From: Vallitalea longa
Lineage (GTDB): Bacteria; Bacillota; Clostridia; Lachnospirales; Vallitaleaceae
DNA length: 64,000 nt
Reading direction: 5' to 3'
NCBI RefSeq assembly: GCF_027923465.1
Contig: NZ_BRLB01000003.1
Coordinates: 1-64,000, forward strand
In this document: positions 63,642 through 64,000 of the stretch, piece by piece
Position numbering within the stretch: position 1 is the stretch's first letter
Layout: every line of letters begins with the position of its first letter
Made by a program: the position numbers and the translations under genes
The notes under the pieces: model-generated
Seen by the model: only the letters and a program-made list of their open reading frames with translations
Databases searched by the model: none
What the model was told of the DNA's origin: nothing

Positions 63642-64000
63642 ATGCGTAAGATGATTATTGCAGGAAACTGGAAGATGAATAAGACTCCAAGAGAAGCATT
63701 AGCTTTAATTGAAGAGTTAAAACCATTAGTAAAGAACGATGATGTAGATGTTGTATTTTGTACACCTTATGTATCTTTAGTATTAGCTGTAGAAGCTACT
63801 AAAGACAGTAACATTGAAATCGGTGCACAAAATATGTACTATGAAGAAAAAGGAGCTTATACAGGTGAGATTGCTCCAAACATGTTAACTGAAATAGGAG
63901 TTAAATACGTTGTATTAGGTCACTCTGAAAGAAGAGAGTACTTTGGAGAAACTAATGAAATAGTTAACAAGAAAGTATTAAAAGCTATAGAACATGGTTT
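63642..64000 (+). CDS. tpiA: Triosephosphate isomerase, N-terminal part (cut by window end)
   Basis: About 119 codons are present before the edge. The product starts [19 protein letters not shown], with the catalytic lysine in AGNWKMN (about residue 12), and includes the histidine in [13 protein letters not shown] (about 95). TGTGGAGG precedes the ATG 29 bp after pgk. It interconverts dihydroxyacetone phosphate and glyceraldehyde-3-phosphate. The catalytic glutamate and C-terminus lie outside the window. Confidence 0.96.
   Translation, partial: MRKMIIAGNWKMNKTPREALALIEELKPLVKNDDVDVVFCTPYVSLVLAVEATKDSNIEIGAQNMYYEEKGAYTGEIAPNMLTEIGVKYVVLGHSERREYFGETNEIVNKKVLKAIEHG

Overview
This window is chromosomal DNA from a strongly AT-rich, low-GC Gram-positive anaerobe, most likely class Clostridia. 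The evidence is AGGAGG-type ribosome binding sites, two T-box leaders, an iscR-iscS-iscU-mnmA cluster, a cggR-gapA-pgk-tpiA glycolytic operon, a BceAB-type peptide-resistance ABC transporter with a BceRS-type two-component pair, a ClpE-type chaperone, a SpoIID/LytB protein and many 4Fe-4S and radical-SAM proteins. The genus cannot be fixed from the sequence alone. No rRNA, tRNA, CRISPR array, prophage or plasmid gene was seen, and the only mobile-element trace is a broken IS200/IS605 transposase.

Layout. 0-2.3 kb: cysK, an Rrf2 regulator (CymR-like) and a NUDIX hydrolase. 2.6-9.1 kb: an orphan ATP-grasp ligase, two lipoproteins of unknown function, a T-box-controlled acetolactate synthase and the IS remnant. 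9.3-12.6 kb: a MerR regulator divergent from two iron-sulfur flavoproteins, with a Fur-like box between them. 12.7-18.8 kb: a radical SAM/SPASM protein, a GntR/ABC operon with an unusual fused permease, and bceAB. 19.4-21.1 kb: a two-gene operon encoding a NifU-like protein and a GGGtGRT-family protein. 21.5-30.2 kb: a TRAP transporter (dctPQM) beside its own sensory genes. 30.7-33.6 kb: a KamA-family radical SAM enzyme and the BceRS-like pair. 33.7-42.4 kb: T-box-pheS-pheT, a polar amino acid ABC transporter and SpoIID/LytB. 42.6-48.2 kb: queA, then a polyamine transporter operon with an XRE-cupin regulator on the minus strand. 48.6-54.5 kb: clpE and iscR-iscS-iscU-mnmA. 54.7-59.7 kb: a patatin-like lipase, a PHP histidinol phosphatase, a Na/Pi cotransporter and a cysteine-rich orphan. 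60.1 kb to the end: cggR, gapA, pgk and a truncated tpiA.

Several regulatory circuits can be read directly. The cysK promoter overlaps an inverted repeat and is followed by an Rrf2 gene. A TTACA-N4-TGTAA box stands before bceAB, whose likely sensor-regulator pair lies about 13 kb away. Four TTHACA-like hexamers with an 11-bp period precede the Na/Pi cotransporter. A 19-bp tandem repeat forms the CggR operator. Palindromes sit at the promoters of iscR, the GntR operon and the polyamine operon.

The most unusual locus is 21.5-30.2 kb. A TRAP uptake system is paired with a full LytS/YesM-type histidine kinase, a YesN-type response regulator, a membrane-anchored second DctP-like protein, and a stand-alone ATPase module that looks like a kinase core lacking its phospho-acceptor histidine. 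The GGGtGRT pair, an ABC permease fused to a BlaR1-associated domain, and large structured palindromes between convergent genes are further candidates for undescribed biology.
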